64,000 nt of DNA from Zea mays (taxonomy: Eukaryota; Streptophyta; Magnoliopsida; Poales; Poaceae), in NCBI RefSeq assembly GCF_902167145.1, contig NC_050098.1, forward strand, positions 114,676,207 to 114,740,206, written 5' to 3'. The notes below the pieces were generated by a model. It was not told the origin of the DNA. It saw only the letters and a list, made by a program, of their open reading frames with translations, and made no database searches. This document shows positions 1-11,522 of this stretch, one piece after another; positions within the stretch are counted from its first letter, which is position 1; the number at the start of each line of letters is the position of its first letter. The translations under genes and the position numbers were made by a program.

Positions 1-1529
1 ATGCCACCTGAGTGCAGCTGCTCACAAAAATTGTACTTGAGATTATACTTCTTGGTCTTATCTCAAGGAATTCAATACGTCAAGCAGGGTCTATTCTTGA
101 ATCAACAACTTGGACGTTTTTAGAAATGAAAGTAGCTTGGGCATTTTAAATAATCAAAACAGAGGTAATGCTTGAAACACTACCACACACACCTGCACAA
201 GAAAAAAACATTTTTTGTATCACACAAGAGCCTTGCATATGCACCTTGTTAGTTCATTCCATATTGAAAATTTTATAGCCATGTGCAGTGTGTTGCACCT
301 AGTCACTAGTTAACCACTTCACCTTTATCACTCACTCATTTAATAAGTAGTAAATACTAACAACTAACTAGTCATGTTGTAGTAATATGTATAGAAATTG
401 GTGGGACAAAGTAACTAACAAATCTGGTCCATACTACAATATGAAATGAAGATGAACCTAAGTATCTAGCATCCATAGAGAAGAGATATGATTAGGGAGA
501 TTGGGAAATGGATGATGGGGAGAAGAACTTTCCTGCTACCTAAGGCTAAGACATGACTGAGTCATTGAGAGATGAGACCCTACTTCTTGCTATTCCTAGT
601 GGACACGTGGAATATGGCACCATGACCACCCCACTGGCTTTCATGATCTAAACAACGGCGTCAAACATAATCTAAACACCACCAGCTACAAACTGTCAGG
701 ACCAAGAGCAAGGCCAATTAATGTACCATCACTCTTGTTTCTTGAAGGGAACAAGAGACTAGAGACTAACATATGAGAGCACTTGAGACTTGTATGGTTT
801 TCATTAGGCCTATACGGGTCATTTTTTGCTTGCCAAAGTTTTGGCCTTGCTAGCAAAAACTAAAATAGTGGCGCTATAGTGGGGATGATGTTATGCAATG
901 AGCGCTGCTAAATGTTGCTAAATAGTCCATCTCTTTCATATAGCACCAAAATCTGGAGAAGCATAACATACATTGCTTTGAAACGTTATTACAGATGTTA
1001 CTATGTGGCACCGAGTTTTGGATAGCAGAAATAGTCGAAAACACAAAGAGAGGAGTAATCTATGATCTTTTGATGCAGGACGTGGTAGGGAATTTTGCGA
1101 TGTATGTATGAAGAAGGGTGTCTATTAAGTAATAATGTGGTGGTGGTCAGGGCTTTATCCCAATGCGGTGGAAGCATGGATACATAAAGCAGCAAAGTGT
1201 GAACTATGTTGTTGATTATGTGAATCATGCATTTGGTTTCATCATTTTATGGAGAGGTGTAGGGGCACAAAAGACACATGTAAGGCCATGGCTGGAAATG
1301 AATGCAGTGGTGGCATTGTTTATGAATTCAGTGTCGTTATCAACTTGGAATGAGTTTGGGATAGTACTGAACATTATGTGAGAATAAGTAATAAACTCAA
1401 GAAACGGTGGTGCACATTAGTTCCGAGGCATAATGGAAAAGTCTAGGAAAATGGGAGTAATGATCAAGCAACATGAGATAATATTTGAATCTTGAAGTAC
1501 AAAGCATCTGAGGTGTCCATACATCATAA
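1..1529. other. No gene recognised
   Basis: AT-rich sequence with only short chance reading frames. The last few hundred bases may be the decayed endonuclease part of the LINE that follows, but I cannot align it by eye with confidence. Confidence 0.4.
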
Positions 1530-3391
1530 TGGATTAAGGTAAAAGGAGCAGTAGTGATAGATTGACTTTGTCCTTACAAGAAGAGGGGATAAATGAGCAT
1601 GCTTAGATTGTAAGGTGATACCTAGGTAGTGTGTTGTCTCTCAATAAAACTTGTGGTGACAGTCTTTAATTTTTAGGTTTGTGCCTATAGGGACAAATAA
1701 GGCAAGATTGTGAGAACAAAGTGGTGGAAACTAAAAGAAGAGAAGATAGAAGTCTTCAAGGGAAGGGCCATCAAAGAGGGCACTTGGTAGGAAGAATATT
1801 ACACAAACAACATAAGGGGGAAGATGTTGAACTGCATCTGGAAGGTGGGCTGTCTATACCATGATAAGAATGTGGACAACAAAAGTTACAAGATAGCAAA
1901 GAAGACAATAGAGTGATCCATAAGTGTGGCAAAGGCTAGGGCGTATGAGGACCCTTACCAATGTGTGAGTATGAAGGAAGAAGAGAAGGACATATATAGG
2001 ATGGAACAAGATGTCTAACGAGTAAAGAAGTATATCGATACTGGTATACAACAATAATGGAGATATTCAAAGATGTGCTAATTACTAGAGAATTAAGTTG
2101 ATGAGCCATAATATGAAGCCATGGTACAATGTTATTAAGCATCATCTAAGAGAAATAACGAGGATCTCATTGAACCAATTTGGTTTTATACCTAGAAGGT
2201 CAACCATGGAGCCATTTCTTAATAAGACAAGTCATGGAGTAGTCTAGGGAGCAGAAGAAGGACCTACACATGGTTTTCATTGACTTGAAGAAGGCTTATG
2301 AAAAATACCAAGGAATGTTATATGTTGGGCTTTGGACAAACATAAAGTTCCAATGAAGTACAATGGACTCATTAAGGACATGAACAATAATGTTGTGACT
2401 AGTGTTTGAACAAGTGATGGGAACATAAATGACTTCCTGATTAGGATAGTACTACATCAAGGATCAGCTTTGAGCCCTTTCCTTTTTCCCTTGGTGATAG
2501 ATAAGGTCACAAGAGACATATAGGAGGATATCCCTTGGCGAATGCTTTTTGTGGATGATGTTGTGCTAGTTGATGAAAGTTTGGTAGGAATAGATAGTAA
2601 ACTAGAGTTATGGTAGGAGATTCTAGAGTCCTAAGGTTTTAGACTCAATAGAACTAAATCGAATATATGATACAAGATTTTGACACTACTAAACATAAGA
2701 AAGGGGATGATTAGTTTGAATGGTCAAGTGGAGCCTAGGAAGGACACCTTTTGGTATTTAGAATCAATGCTACAGTGAGATGGGAATATTGATGAAGACG
2801 TTAGCCATAGAACCGAAGTAGGGTCGATGAAGTGGTGTCAAGCATCTAGTGATTGATATGACAAGAAGGTGCCATAGAAGCTAAAAGGAAAGTTTTTTAG
2901 GATGGCCATTAGACCTGCTATGTTGTATGGTGCAACATGTTGGCTTACAAAACGACGACATGTTCAACAAATAAGTGTTACAAAAATGCATATGTTGCAT
3001 TGGATTTGTAGCCATACAAGAAGGGATCGAGTCTAGAATGAATATATTGTGATAGGCTAATGGTAGCACCAATTGAAGAAAACCTTGTCCAACATTAGAT
3101 AAGATGGTTTGGACATCTTCGACAGAGACCTCTAGAGCCACTAGTGTGTAGTGAGATCCTAAGGCGCGATAGCAATGGGAAGAGAAGAAGACTGAACTTG
3201 ATAAGGGAAGAGGAAGTAAAAGCAGTCATGAAAGGATGAAATATACCCAAAGATTTAGCCTTGAATAGAAGTGCATCGAAAACAACTATCCATGTTCCCA
3301 AACCTTGACTGTGGTTTTGGGTTTTAACTCTAGCCTACCCCAACTTCCTCGGGACTAAAGGCTTTATTGTTGTTGTTGTTGTTGTTGTTGA
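1530..3391 (+). mobile_element. Decayed RTE-type LINE (non-LTR retrotransposon), 5' truncated
   Basis: Conceptual translation across frames and stops gives, in order: a segment like the end of a plant RTE endonuclease (QIDFVLTRR near 1555), the linker RTKWWKLK near 1715, the reverse transcriptase signature FIDLKKAYEK near 2275, HQGSALSPF near 2455, the catalytic FVDDVVLVDES near 2550, and the downstream segment RLNRTKSN...SLNGQVEPRKDTF and HTRRDR near 3015. It ends in a characteristic 3' tail and a TTG microsatellite. There are many stops and frameshifts, so it cannot be functional. The family call rests on remembered plant RTE protein patterns. Confidence 0.75.
3367..3390 (+). repeat. (TTG)8 microsatellite, 3' tail of the LINE
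   Basis: Eight TTG units directly follow the LINE 3' end. RTE-clade LINEs typically end in short tandem repeats rather than poly(A), which supports both the family and the 3' boundary. Confidence 0.85.
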
Positions 3392-3859
3392 GTAGTAGTG
3401 ATAAAGGTTGAACTGCTAAATGAGAGCTATGTGTGTTCCAAGCTGACAGGCATGACATAAGGATTGTGGTTGCTGAGATGACTAACATTTGTTGGAGTGT
3501 TGTGAGCGATGAAAAAACCAAGATGGCTGAGGCAATGGTGATAGAGAATGAACAAAGTGGCGAGGCTATAACGATAGGTTGTGTGATAGAGAAATGATGT
3601 AGAGGTTCTTATTACTATTGTGGCAAAGAATCATGCACCTTGTCTGCTGATACTTAATAGAAAAAACCCAAAGCATTAAACTCAATAGATTAGAAATTAT
3701 CATGAATGAACTCACGAACAAAAGAAGATTCCACACAATAGTAGGAGCAATGTGGATATTGTTAAGATGGAAGGTAGTATTAGCCATCGATAAGGTGGAT
3801 GTGTCATGATAGGAAAGGGAATGATACTACCATTATTGACCATAACAAAGGAATTAGAG

Positions 3860-4308
3860 TGAGGTAGATGGGAGATATGCCATATGTGCAATGGTGTCGA
3901 AGTCGAAGACCTATGGTTTGCACCTTAGAGAGCCATCTGGTTTAGGGCCGCGATGAGGCTAGCCTAATTCCATCTATCATTACCATCCTATGGATTTGTA
4001 GGTGAAAGAGTGGTGACACCAGAGAACCAAATGGGTGCAAAGGTGATGTACCCCTATGGGAACATGCTCAGTACACTTTAGGCACCTATACCGCACCATG
4101 TCGATTGTGGCACCAGTGCACACTGCTACAACTGTTGGTTGTTTGGGGAGTGAAGCACACCTAGGGTTGTCCTATGGTGAGGCTCCATGGCTACCTCTTT
4201 GTTATAGCCATTGCAGCAACCCTTCCTATTATTATGATTGTCTGCAACGTCAGTACTCGAGTAGCTATCATGGCAACCATATCACCACTAGAACCACTAC
4301 TAGTGTTG
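3860..4308 (-). pseudogene. Copia gag remnant, downstream part
   Basis: On the minus strand, broken frames encode an asparagine-rich, zinc-knuckle-proximal gag stretch (HNNRKGCCNGYNK near 4235-4200) and, further on, an ALNQMAL segment like the region just before the protease in plant Ty1/copia polyproteins. It continues the gag fragment at 9453-9990, and the two halves are separated by retroelement C. Stops and frameshifts are frequent. Confidence 0.5.
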
Positions 4309-4313
4309 CCATA
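4309..4313. repeat. Left target-site duplication of element C (CCATA)
   Basis: The five bases before the 5' LTR match four of five bases (CCATC, 9448-9452) after the 3' LTR. One mismatch fits an old insertion. Confidence 0.65.
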
Positions 4314-4333
4314 TGATGAGAATATGAACACCA

Positions 4334-4341
4334 ACTATATG
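4334..4341. repeat. Left hAT target-site duplication (ACTATATG)
   Basis: Identical to 5401-5408. An 8-bp duplication is diagnostic of the hAT superfamily. Confidence 0.95.
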
Positions 4342-5400
4342 TAGGGATGGCAATTTTACCCGTGGGTTTGGGTTTGGGTATAACATTTGACCCACGGGTC
4401 TCGCCCGTACCCAAACCATGATTAAATCGGGTCGGGTTCGTATTTTATATTTTATCTGCGGGTACCCGGCGGATATCCGAAAACAATTAAATCGGTTATC
4501 TTAGCCAAAGGCAATAGCACATCACTCTCCATGGCCAGTCGGCCAGATCACCAATGCTTGTCCGCTCCATACCTCAATCACACTAACCGCTAACCCTAAG
4601 CATCATCGCCCACCACTCCACTAGGCCACCACCGCGGCACCACCCCACTCCCTTCTCGTGCAGCCACCCCCAGTAGGGTGCACGTCGGCCGCCACAAGCG
4701 CCATCCCCCATGGCCCACCCGCCACCGACCACAACCACAAGTGCGAGAGGCGAGAACCTGTGACCCTGTCTGCTAGCGTGACCGTGCGAGCCATCAGAGC
4801 TGGCGAAGCTCCCATCACCTCCTGAGTATCGATGCTCCCGTAAGCCATGATCTAGCGTTGTGAGGTTGGCCTCCAGGCTCCAGCAAGTATATCTTCTCTA
4901 CTATTCTGCTATGTCAAGTGTTGGTTGTTGTTCTACTACTCCTGTTGTGCTAGGCTTCTGTTTTGGCGCCTGTTGCGTTGCTATGTTGCTATCCAAATGT
5001 TGTTGTGATGCTGACAAAATGTTGATGTTCTATTGTGTTGTTGTCCAAGTGTACAAGCATTGGAGTCCTACAATTTTGTGCATTGTGCTGCTCATGTTGG
5101 GCATTAGAGACTAGTGGTGCTGGACTGTTGGCTTGCTTTGCTGCTATTGGACAGTTGGAGTTGGAGACTTGTGTCGTTGTGTTGCTGCTTGAGACTTTGT
5201 GTAATGTTGTTGATATTTTTCACTGTTGGAGATTTTACCCGCGGGTACCCGATACCCACTCAATACCCGACGAATACATGTATGGGTATAGATTTTTATC
5301 CGCGGGTATGGTTGTGGGCGGGTATAAGTCTTCCCCATGGGTATGGTCGTGGGAGGGTAATTACTATACCCGACCCGAACCCGATCGGTTGCCATCCCTA
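4342..5400. mobile_element. Non-autonomous hAT transposon, 1059 bp
   Basis: Terminal inverted repeats TAGGGATGGCAA (4342-4353) and TTGCCATCCCTA (5389-5400) are perfect over 12 bp. They are flanked by an exact 8-bp duplication ACTATATG (4334-4341 and 5401-5408). The sister LTR at 8724 carries the same site once with no insertion, which proves the boundaries. Subterminal regions are full of CCCGCGGGTA/TACCCGCGGG-type motifs, as expected for transposase binding sites. No transposase frame is visible inside. Confidence 0.95.
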
Positions 5401-6096
5401 ACTATATGACCAAGGCCCAATAAATGATAGAGTCCCAAGCCAAAGTGGAGTTGAAGTCCAATTTATTCGTGAGTCTGGTTCCGGCAGGAGGAGTGGGCAT
5501 CACAAAAAACGGACGCCTAAGCAACATACATACTCTGTTTTGGATGTTCTAGATACCGTTGGAAAACTAAGGAGATAATATTTCCAACCGGACTGGCCCG
5601 ACATCAAAATACGCTCAGAGTCGAGGGGAATCATCGTAACAAGGTGACGTTCAGAATCTGCCAGAAATTAGCAACACATGTTTTTGGGCCCAAAAGCCTT
5701 GTACAGTCTAGGGTTGCTCGACCACCCCCTTGGTCACTACCTTAGATGTCTTTCTTGTGTATATATTCAGTAGTATATATTAGATTAGAGGGGTTTTCTT
5801 AGATTATTCTGTTGTAAACAGTTTTGCTGCCTCGTCGATTTGTGGAACCCCAACTACTTAATCCTTTCTATTCGCAATTTCTACTATGTTCTTACTTGTG
5901 TTTTTCGATTTACATAAAGGGATTAGCCTTCTTGGCGAGGTCAACTGGATTGTGACACGGTTGATAACTAGAGAAGTGGTGCTGAGGTTGCAGGGTTCGG
6001 GTCTGTGATCTGAAGCCTGATTGGTGTCTCTAATCTCCAACAAATTGATAGTTATCATGAACCTGATGGAAAATCAAGAACCCTCATCCCATCAAG

Positions 6097-6114
6097 TGAC
6101 AACCAGAGCTTCAG
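6097..6114 (+). promoter_or_regulatory. Primer-binding-like site of element C
   Basis: Two bases after the 5' LTR the sequence reads TGACAACCAGAGCTTCAG, a diverged form of the initiator-Met primer site TGGTATCAGAGCTTCA. Position and similarity support a primer-binding site; the mismatches fit an old copy. Confidence 0.55.
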
Positions 6115-7426
6115 GCATACCATCGGGTTCACATCTATTTACCTAGTTCAAGTGTTTTGCCTTCATCTCATAGTCCACCACCATATTTGTTATTTGTTCT
6201 ATAACCTTCCGTGCCATAGCCTTCACATATTTTGGTTTAGATTCCACCATATTGAGTTTGTGTCCTAGATTCATATCTTGTTGCAGGTTTAGATTGTGTT
6301 CTTAATATTGTTTGGGTTTTGCATCTAGGGATGATGTCCATTTTCATCCCATCACCCCATTATTATTAGGTTAGTTTCTAGCCACTTAGATATTTTGATC
6401 ATAAATGTCACATACAAACGTGGATTTTAGAATTCTTGTACTTTCTAGAAAGCTTAGAAATTTATCTACAACTTTCTCAATTATGACATTTCCAAAAAAA
6501 TGTTAGCATAAAGAAGTTATTTGTATTGGAAGCAAACTTGTTTGTGATCCCAAAATTTCTTACTAGTCTGAATTTTGGGGTCAATATCTCCCAAATCTTT
6601 TATCTAAAAGAGGCATTCCATATATACAAAAGAAATAGAAAAGGTAGACCTACAACATTTATGTTGTGAGTTTTGATGTTTGAGGTTGCTAAATGTGTCA
6701 AATGGTCTATTAAAGTTAGAGCATAAAATCTATGGTAGACAGACAAGAAATTTTCGATACTCTTGTCTTGTATCTGTTTTTGCGACACTTTTGTGAAAAA
6801 AAGAGAACATAAAAGGCAAGTGCAAGAAAAAAGCAGCAAAAACAAAAAATAGAAAAAAAGTGCTCACATCCATTGTGTCCTTTGTGCTTTAGATGCGTGA
6901 CTTGCTTGCTTAAACTAGTTCTACGAACACGTTTTGGCCAATAACTTTGACGAGTACTTTGGACACTATTCAATATTGCTATTTGTTACCGAAATATGTG
7001 CCACATATAGTTGTTTCTCTTTGTGTGCCTTCCAAGCTCCACATATAGACTTCAAATCACTAAAAAAAGATCCTTGCAACTTGGTGCCACTCCCTCATAG
7101 GTATCACAAACCAGCCACTGGTTGTACTGTCCACTATTTTGTTTTGGTCAAAACACTTGTAAGAGCTTGGTAAGACTCTTGAGAGTGTCTGCCTTTATTC
7201 CTTGACCACATCCTATTAGATAATAGGGAAATATACATTTGTGTGTTTTCTTGTTTTCTACTAATAATGATAGTTACATCGTTTCACTCAATGGGAGCAT
7301 GAACGTATTTGATAGCCATCCTTGCACAGATTGTATACTTTCATGCCTTCCTTCATACGATGGTTATTATTGTAAAAGATATGTTAGATGGGAAATTTAG
7401 ATGGATGATTTCTTGCATAGCATCGT

Positions 7427-8674
7427 ATGTGTGAAATAAGAAAAATTAAGAATGTTGCTAGTTGTTTTACTTATGCTCTAGATTGGTGGAAAGATCTTTG
7501 TGACTATGATGAAGATCCACTAACCTGGAAAGATATGAAACATTGTATGCATAATGAATTTGTTTCTGATTCCTATTATATGAAGTTAATTTGTGAATTA
7601 CACCATCTAAAACAACACGATAAGGCAATTAATGAGTATTATCATGAATTGAACACTTTCTTATTGCATTGTGGTTTGGATGAACCTAAGAAAGGAAAGA
7701 AGGAAATATTTTTAAATGGTCTTAATGATGAAATTCATGATATTGTTGTTGAAGTAAAATATAACTCTCTTAATGATTTATTTAGTTTTTCTTGTGAGGT
7801 TGAGAGAAAAACTAAATATGAGATACATAAACTTGCTAAAATTAAAATGGATGCATGCCTTGCTGAAATTGAACAAATTGACACACATATTTTGGAGGCT
7901 ATTTTTGCTACTAACTTTATACAGGATGTTAAGAACAAGGATGAAAGAAACAACATGCTTAACCAAAATGATCATAAGTTAGCTCCTTTTTTGTATATGT
8001 CACCACACACTCAAAAGGTAAATAAAGGTAATGCCATGTGTTCTATGATCTCTCAAGGTGGGAAAAAAGTTGACAAACCAAATCTGTCCACAGCTGATAC
8101 TATTTTAGAGCAATCTATAGTAGAACATATTCCTTATTTACCTTTATCTGGTTGTCTTGTTGTTTCTTGTGATAAAGAAGAGTTGTAGGATAATATTACT
8201 ATTAATTCTATGCCACAATTTGATAACAAACTTGGTAGTGTTGATTCTGATCCTATTAATTGTGCTAAAATTAGAACTTTCAATCATATAACTAGAGTGC
8301 ATGAGGAGCTAGAATTGTTATCTTCTTTAAATACTTTGGGTTATATTTAATTTGATGTTCTATGTAATCTAAATAATTTAGAGGAGAAACTTTCTTTTAG
8401 TTTTGATTTGCCATAGATATCTAAACATACATATCATTTTATTAGAAGATATAATTGTAAAGAAGAATATATGGTACATCGAGTATATATTTGTTCATAT
8501 CGAAAATCCCCTTTTATCATTAAACAATATGATCAATTAGAGGGTTGTGTTAAAACTAACCATATCACGTCGAGTTCCACTTGTCCTGCTTGTATGTTTT
8601 GCAACAACAAGGTCAATTTCAAGAAGGGGGACAAGGTAGGACAATGTCAAGAACTACAACAACTACTTCCATAA
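7427..8674 (+). pseudogene. gag of element C, broken by stops
   Basis: The frame from 7427 shows a Ty3/gypsy gag core: tryptophan pair ALDWWKDL, then LTWKDMKHCMHNEFV, then LICELHHLKQ...INEYYHEL, and a GLNDEI segment, matching the Retrotrans_gag pattern W..L...W..m...F...L..L.Q..V.eY. The open stretch of 253 codons stops at 8186-8188. The same frame continues to about 8674 through further stops near 8348 and 8414. An upstream part (DGYYCKRYVRWEI near 7360) lies in another frame, so there is also a frameshift. No zinc knuckle or enzymatic domain follows. Confidence 0.7.
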
Positions 8675-8709
8675 GCACCAACAACTTTGAGTTGAGGACG
8701 ACTCAAAAC

Positions 8710-8723
8710 CAAGAAGGGGAGCA
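8710..8723 (+). promoter_or_regulatory. Polypurine tract of element C
   Basis: A purine-rich run (AAGAAGGGGAG plus CA) immediately precedes the TG of the 3' LTR at 8724, the expected place for plus-strand priming. Confidence 0.75.
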
Positions 8724-9447
8724 TGATGAGAACATGCACACCAACTATATGATCGAGGCACAATCAATGATTGAGTCCCAAGCCAAAGTGGAGTCAAAGT
8801 CCAATTTATTCACGAGTACAGTCCGGCTTGCAGGAGTGGGCCTCATGAAAACGGACGCCCGAGCCCCATACGAACTCCATTTTGGACATTCTAGATGTTG
8901 TTGGAACGAAAGCTAAGAAGATAAGCTTTCCAACCCAACTATTCCCATGTTAAAATACGCTCAAAGTTGACGGGATCGTCGTAACAAGCTGACTTTCAGA
9001 ATCTGCTAGAAATCAGTGACACCTATTTTTGGGCCCGAAGGACTTGTACACACTAGGGTTTCTCAACCACCCCCTTGCCCACTGACTTAGCCATCTTTAT
9101 GGTGTATATATTAAGTAATATCTATTAGATTAAGGGGGTTTTGCTTAGATTATTTTGTTGTAAACAGTTTTGTCGCCACGTCGATTTGTGGAACCCCAAC
9201 TTGAGTGCTTAATCCTTTCTATTCGCAATTTCAGTTTGCATCTACTGTGTTCTTCGATTCGCACGCTGAGATTAGCCTTCTTAGCAAGGTCAGCTGGATT
9301 GTGACACTATTGATAACTAGATGAGAAGTGGTGCTAAGGTTGCAGGGTTTGGGTCTTTGTGATCTGAAGTCGGATCGGTGTGTAGAATCTCTAAAAAATT
9401 GATAGTATTGTGAACCTAATGGATGAGCGGGAACCCTTGCCCCATCA
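8724..9447 (+). repeat. 3' LTR of element C, 724 bp
   Basis: Starts TGATGAGAACATG and ends CCCCATCA. It retains the uninterrupted ACTATATG site that is duplicated around the hAT element in the 5' LTR. Confidence 0.85.
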
Positions 9448-9452
9448 CCATC

Positions 9453-9990
9453 GCCCTGGTTGTGGGCACTTAGGCCAAAGGAGGTCACGTGACACCATGC
9501 TGCAAGAGGGCAAGTCTAAATATATGACATTCTAGGAGGCGACCTTACCATCGTTGGCGAGGTGAGGTTCCTTGAGAACTAGTTACTAAAAAGTCATGGA
9601 GAAGTCAGGCAGCAGATCAATGTCGGCAATGTTGTTGGTGATGCTAAAGAACCCTAGGTTATAGCCGCGTAGTATGTTGATGACAAGTTGTGAGTCAAGG
9701 ACGGTGTGGTCGACATCACTGGGTGCATCAGTGGTAGCCTTTTTCTAGCAGTACTCATCGATGGGGAGGTCACCCTGAGTCATGGAGTGCACCTTGTGAC
9801 TAAGGAAGATTGCATAGGGAGTCTTGTTTGTCAAGTAGAGGTACTTGATGGCAGTCCAGAGCAAGGGGTTGTTTGGTGGCTCTAGGATGACGCAGAGAAT
9901 GTCGCATGCGATAGAGATGAGGAGCCAGTAGCAGACGCAAGAGTCGGCGACAACCTAAGCTGAGTCCTCGAGATGTGTCGTCGTTGTGCC
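9453..9990 (-). pseudogene. Copia gag remnant (UBN2-like), upstream part
   Basis: The minus-strand translation contains DHTVLDSQLVINILRGYN, then NNIADIDLLPDF and LVLKEPHLANDGKV, the typical order of a plant Ty1/copia gag (UBN2 family). Stops interrupt it. It and 3860-4308 are the two halves of one older element separated by element C. Confidence 0.7.
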
Positions 9991-10638
9991 ATCAACATGT
10001 GGATGAAGGTCAAATTTGCTGCACAAGATGGGAAGAAGGCCGACTAGCGAGTAAAGCTAGGGCACTTCAACTCAAGGGTGATTGGCACCTAGGGCTTCAT
10101 GATGATGGAAGCGTACAAAAGAATGTTGAACGACAACATGAGATCCGATTCGGAAGAGGTGCTGGTAAGGGCACTACACGTGGCGTTAGATGTCGACCTT
10201 GCCATTATGTTGATGGGAGAGGTGACGTTGGCGTGGTGGAGTGTCGACTTCGTCGGCTAGGGTTAGAAGAAGAGGTAGGTGCAGGCCCAATGAATGAGTG
10301 GCTCAGCAACATGAAACATATCGTGTGTAGGAGTTGGTGATGACGGGGTGGGCATTGCCCAAGGGTGGGTGGGCTAGGAACATTTTTATGTCAAATATAG
10401 TACTTCAAAAATCTGTTAGTGATAATCTAATAATATTTATTTGGTAATATAGATACATGTATTTTTATATAGACTTACACAAAACTTGAATGTCATTGCC
10501 TTTTAAATACGAAGTATACAAACTATGATGATTTAATCTTACAAGTGCTGGTGTCAGTAGCAATTTTCATTATGGATGGTCAACCTAATGGTGAGCAAGA
10601 TGCAAGGTTGGGTGGCTAAGGCCATATTTGGTGGTTAA
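9991..10638. other. No gene recognised
   Basis: It includes a 121-codon chance frame on the + strand without recognisable motifs, then AT-rich sequence. The first few hundred bases may be more of the Copia remnant. Confidence 0.4.
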
Positions 10639-10831
10639 GGCCATGTTCGAAACATCTAGAGCCAATAGTTAGCTACTAAAAATTAGTTGTTGGATTCTAA
10701 ACACCTTCAGTTAATAACGTAGCTAATTGTTAGCTACCTTTTAACTAACAATTAGTTCATTAGCTGACTCAACCCAGCTAATAATTTATTAGTTGACTAA
10801 CTATTAACTTTAGGGATTTCCAAATAGAACC
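10639..10831. mobile_element. Tourist-like MITE, 193 bp, TSD TAA
   Basis: The left end GGCCATGTTCGAAAC and the reverse complement of the right end (GGTTCTATTTGGAAA) form an imperfect terminal inverted repeat extending into AATAGTTAG. TAA flanks both sides (10636-10638, 10832-10834), the signature of PIF/Harbinger-related MITEs. It lies about 500 bp upstream of the NLR gene's TATA-like site. Confidence 0.75.
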
Positions 10832-11331
10832 TAACTAACAAGGTGGCCACTAGCAATGTAATCCTACAGATATCACCTTGTACTAGCGGCTATATGTATA
10901 TCCTGCCCTACGAAGACTTTCTATTTGGCTGTCAAGTGTCAAATGTACTCTCCACGAGTCATTAAGCAAACAAGACTCGGATCGGATCCACATCTGACAT
11001 CTCTGACAAACTCAACATGCATGTGAGAGACGAGAGAGGAATGACAGCCAAAGTGTACTATGCAATTTAATAAATGCCGTTTGACATGTATAGGCCCTTT
11101 GTTAAGTAAAGTAAACCAAGCTACCTCAGGTCTACTGGTTAACTGAGATTTCTTTCTGGTGATGAATGGGGTGATCATCTCGGTGACCACTAGCGGTGTG
11201 GACACGGCGGGTTGGGCCAGGCCACCGGTGTCAGTGAACCGAGAGCCCCTCAGATCTGAGCACCACTGACCGGCGACCCATCACCGCGGCGGTTGACCCC
11301 CAACCCCCCGTCTCCCACTCTCCCGCCTCCC

Positions 11332-11336
11332 TATAA
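11332..11336 (+). promoter_or_regulatory. Candidate TATA box of the ADR1-like gene
   Basis: TATAA in the context CTCCCTATAACTAG lies 187-191 bases before the start codon, in a pyrimidine-rich setting typical of grass promoters. It would give a 5' leader of roughly 150 nt. Inferred from sequence alone. Confidence 0.4.
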
Positions 11337-11522
11337 CTAGTCTCCTTTCCACTCCCCGCCTCGCGAGACCACACGCGACGGCTGCCTCCACCACGCCGAT
11401 GGCGACCGCTCACTCACCCAGCTGAACAACTCCGCCGAGCACGCGCAAGCAGCAGGAGCGATAGAGATAGAGGAAGGCGACGAGGAGCTCGGTCCGAGCT
11501 ACTAGCTGCGGCTGCGGCGACC

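Larger units (their letters stand above)
4314..6094 (+). repeat. 5' LTR of element C, interrupted by a hAT element
   Basis: Without the hAT insertion and one TSD copy the LTR is about 714 bp, against 724 bp for the 3' LTR. The two match throughout, for example at the stretch ending CAGTTTTG and the following GTGGAACCCCAACT. Confidence 0.85.
4314..9447 (+). mobile_element. Non-autonomous gypsy-type LTR retrotransposon (element C)
   Basis: Two direct repeats (4314-6094 and 8724-9447) begin TGATGAGAACATG/TGATGAGAATATG and end ATCA. They flank an internal region with a primer-like site, a decayed gag and a polypurine tract. No protease, reverse transcriptase or integrase is recognisable in the 2.6-kb interior, so it depended on another element. 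It inserted into a Copia gag remnant on the opposite strand. A hAT element later entered its 5' LTR. Several LTR differences and stops in gag show it is old. Confidence 0.85.

Noticed and set aside
5035..5409. 124-codon + strand frame inside the hAT element
   Set aside because: Cys/Leu-rich chance translation of TTG-rich sequence and subterminal repeats; no transposase motif.
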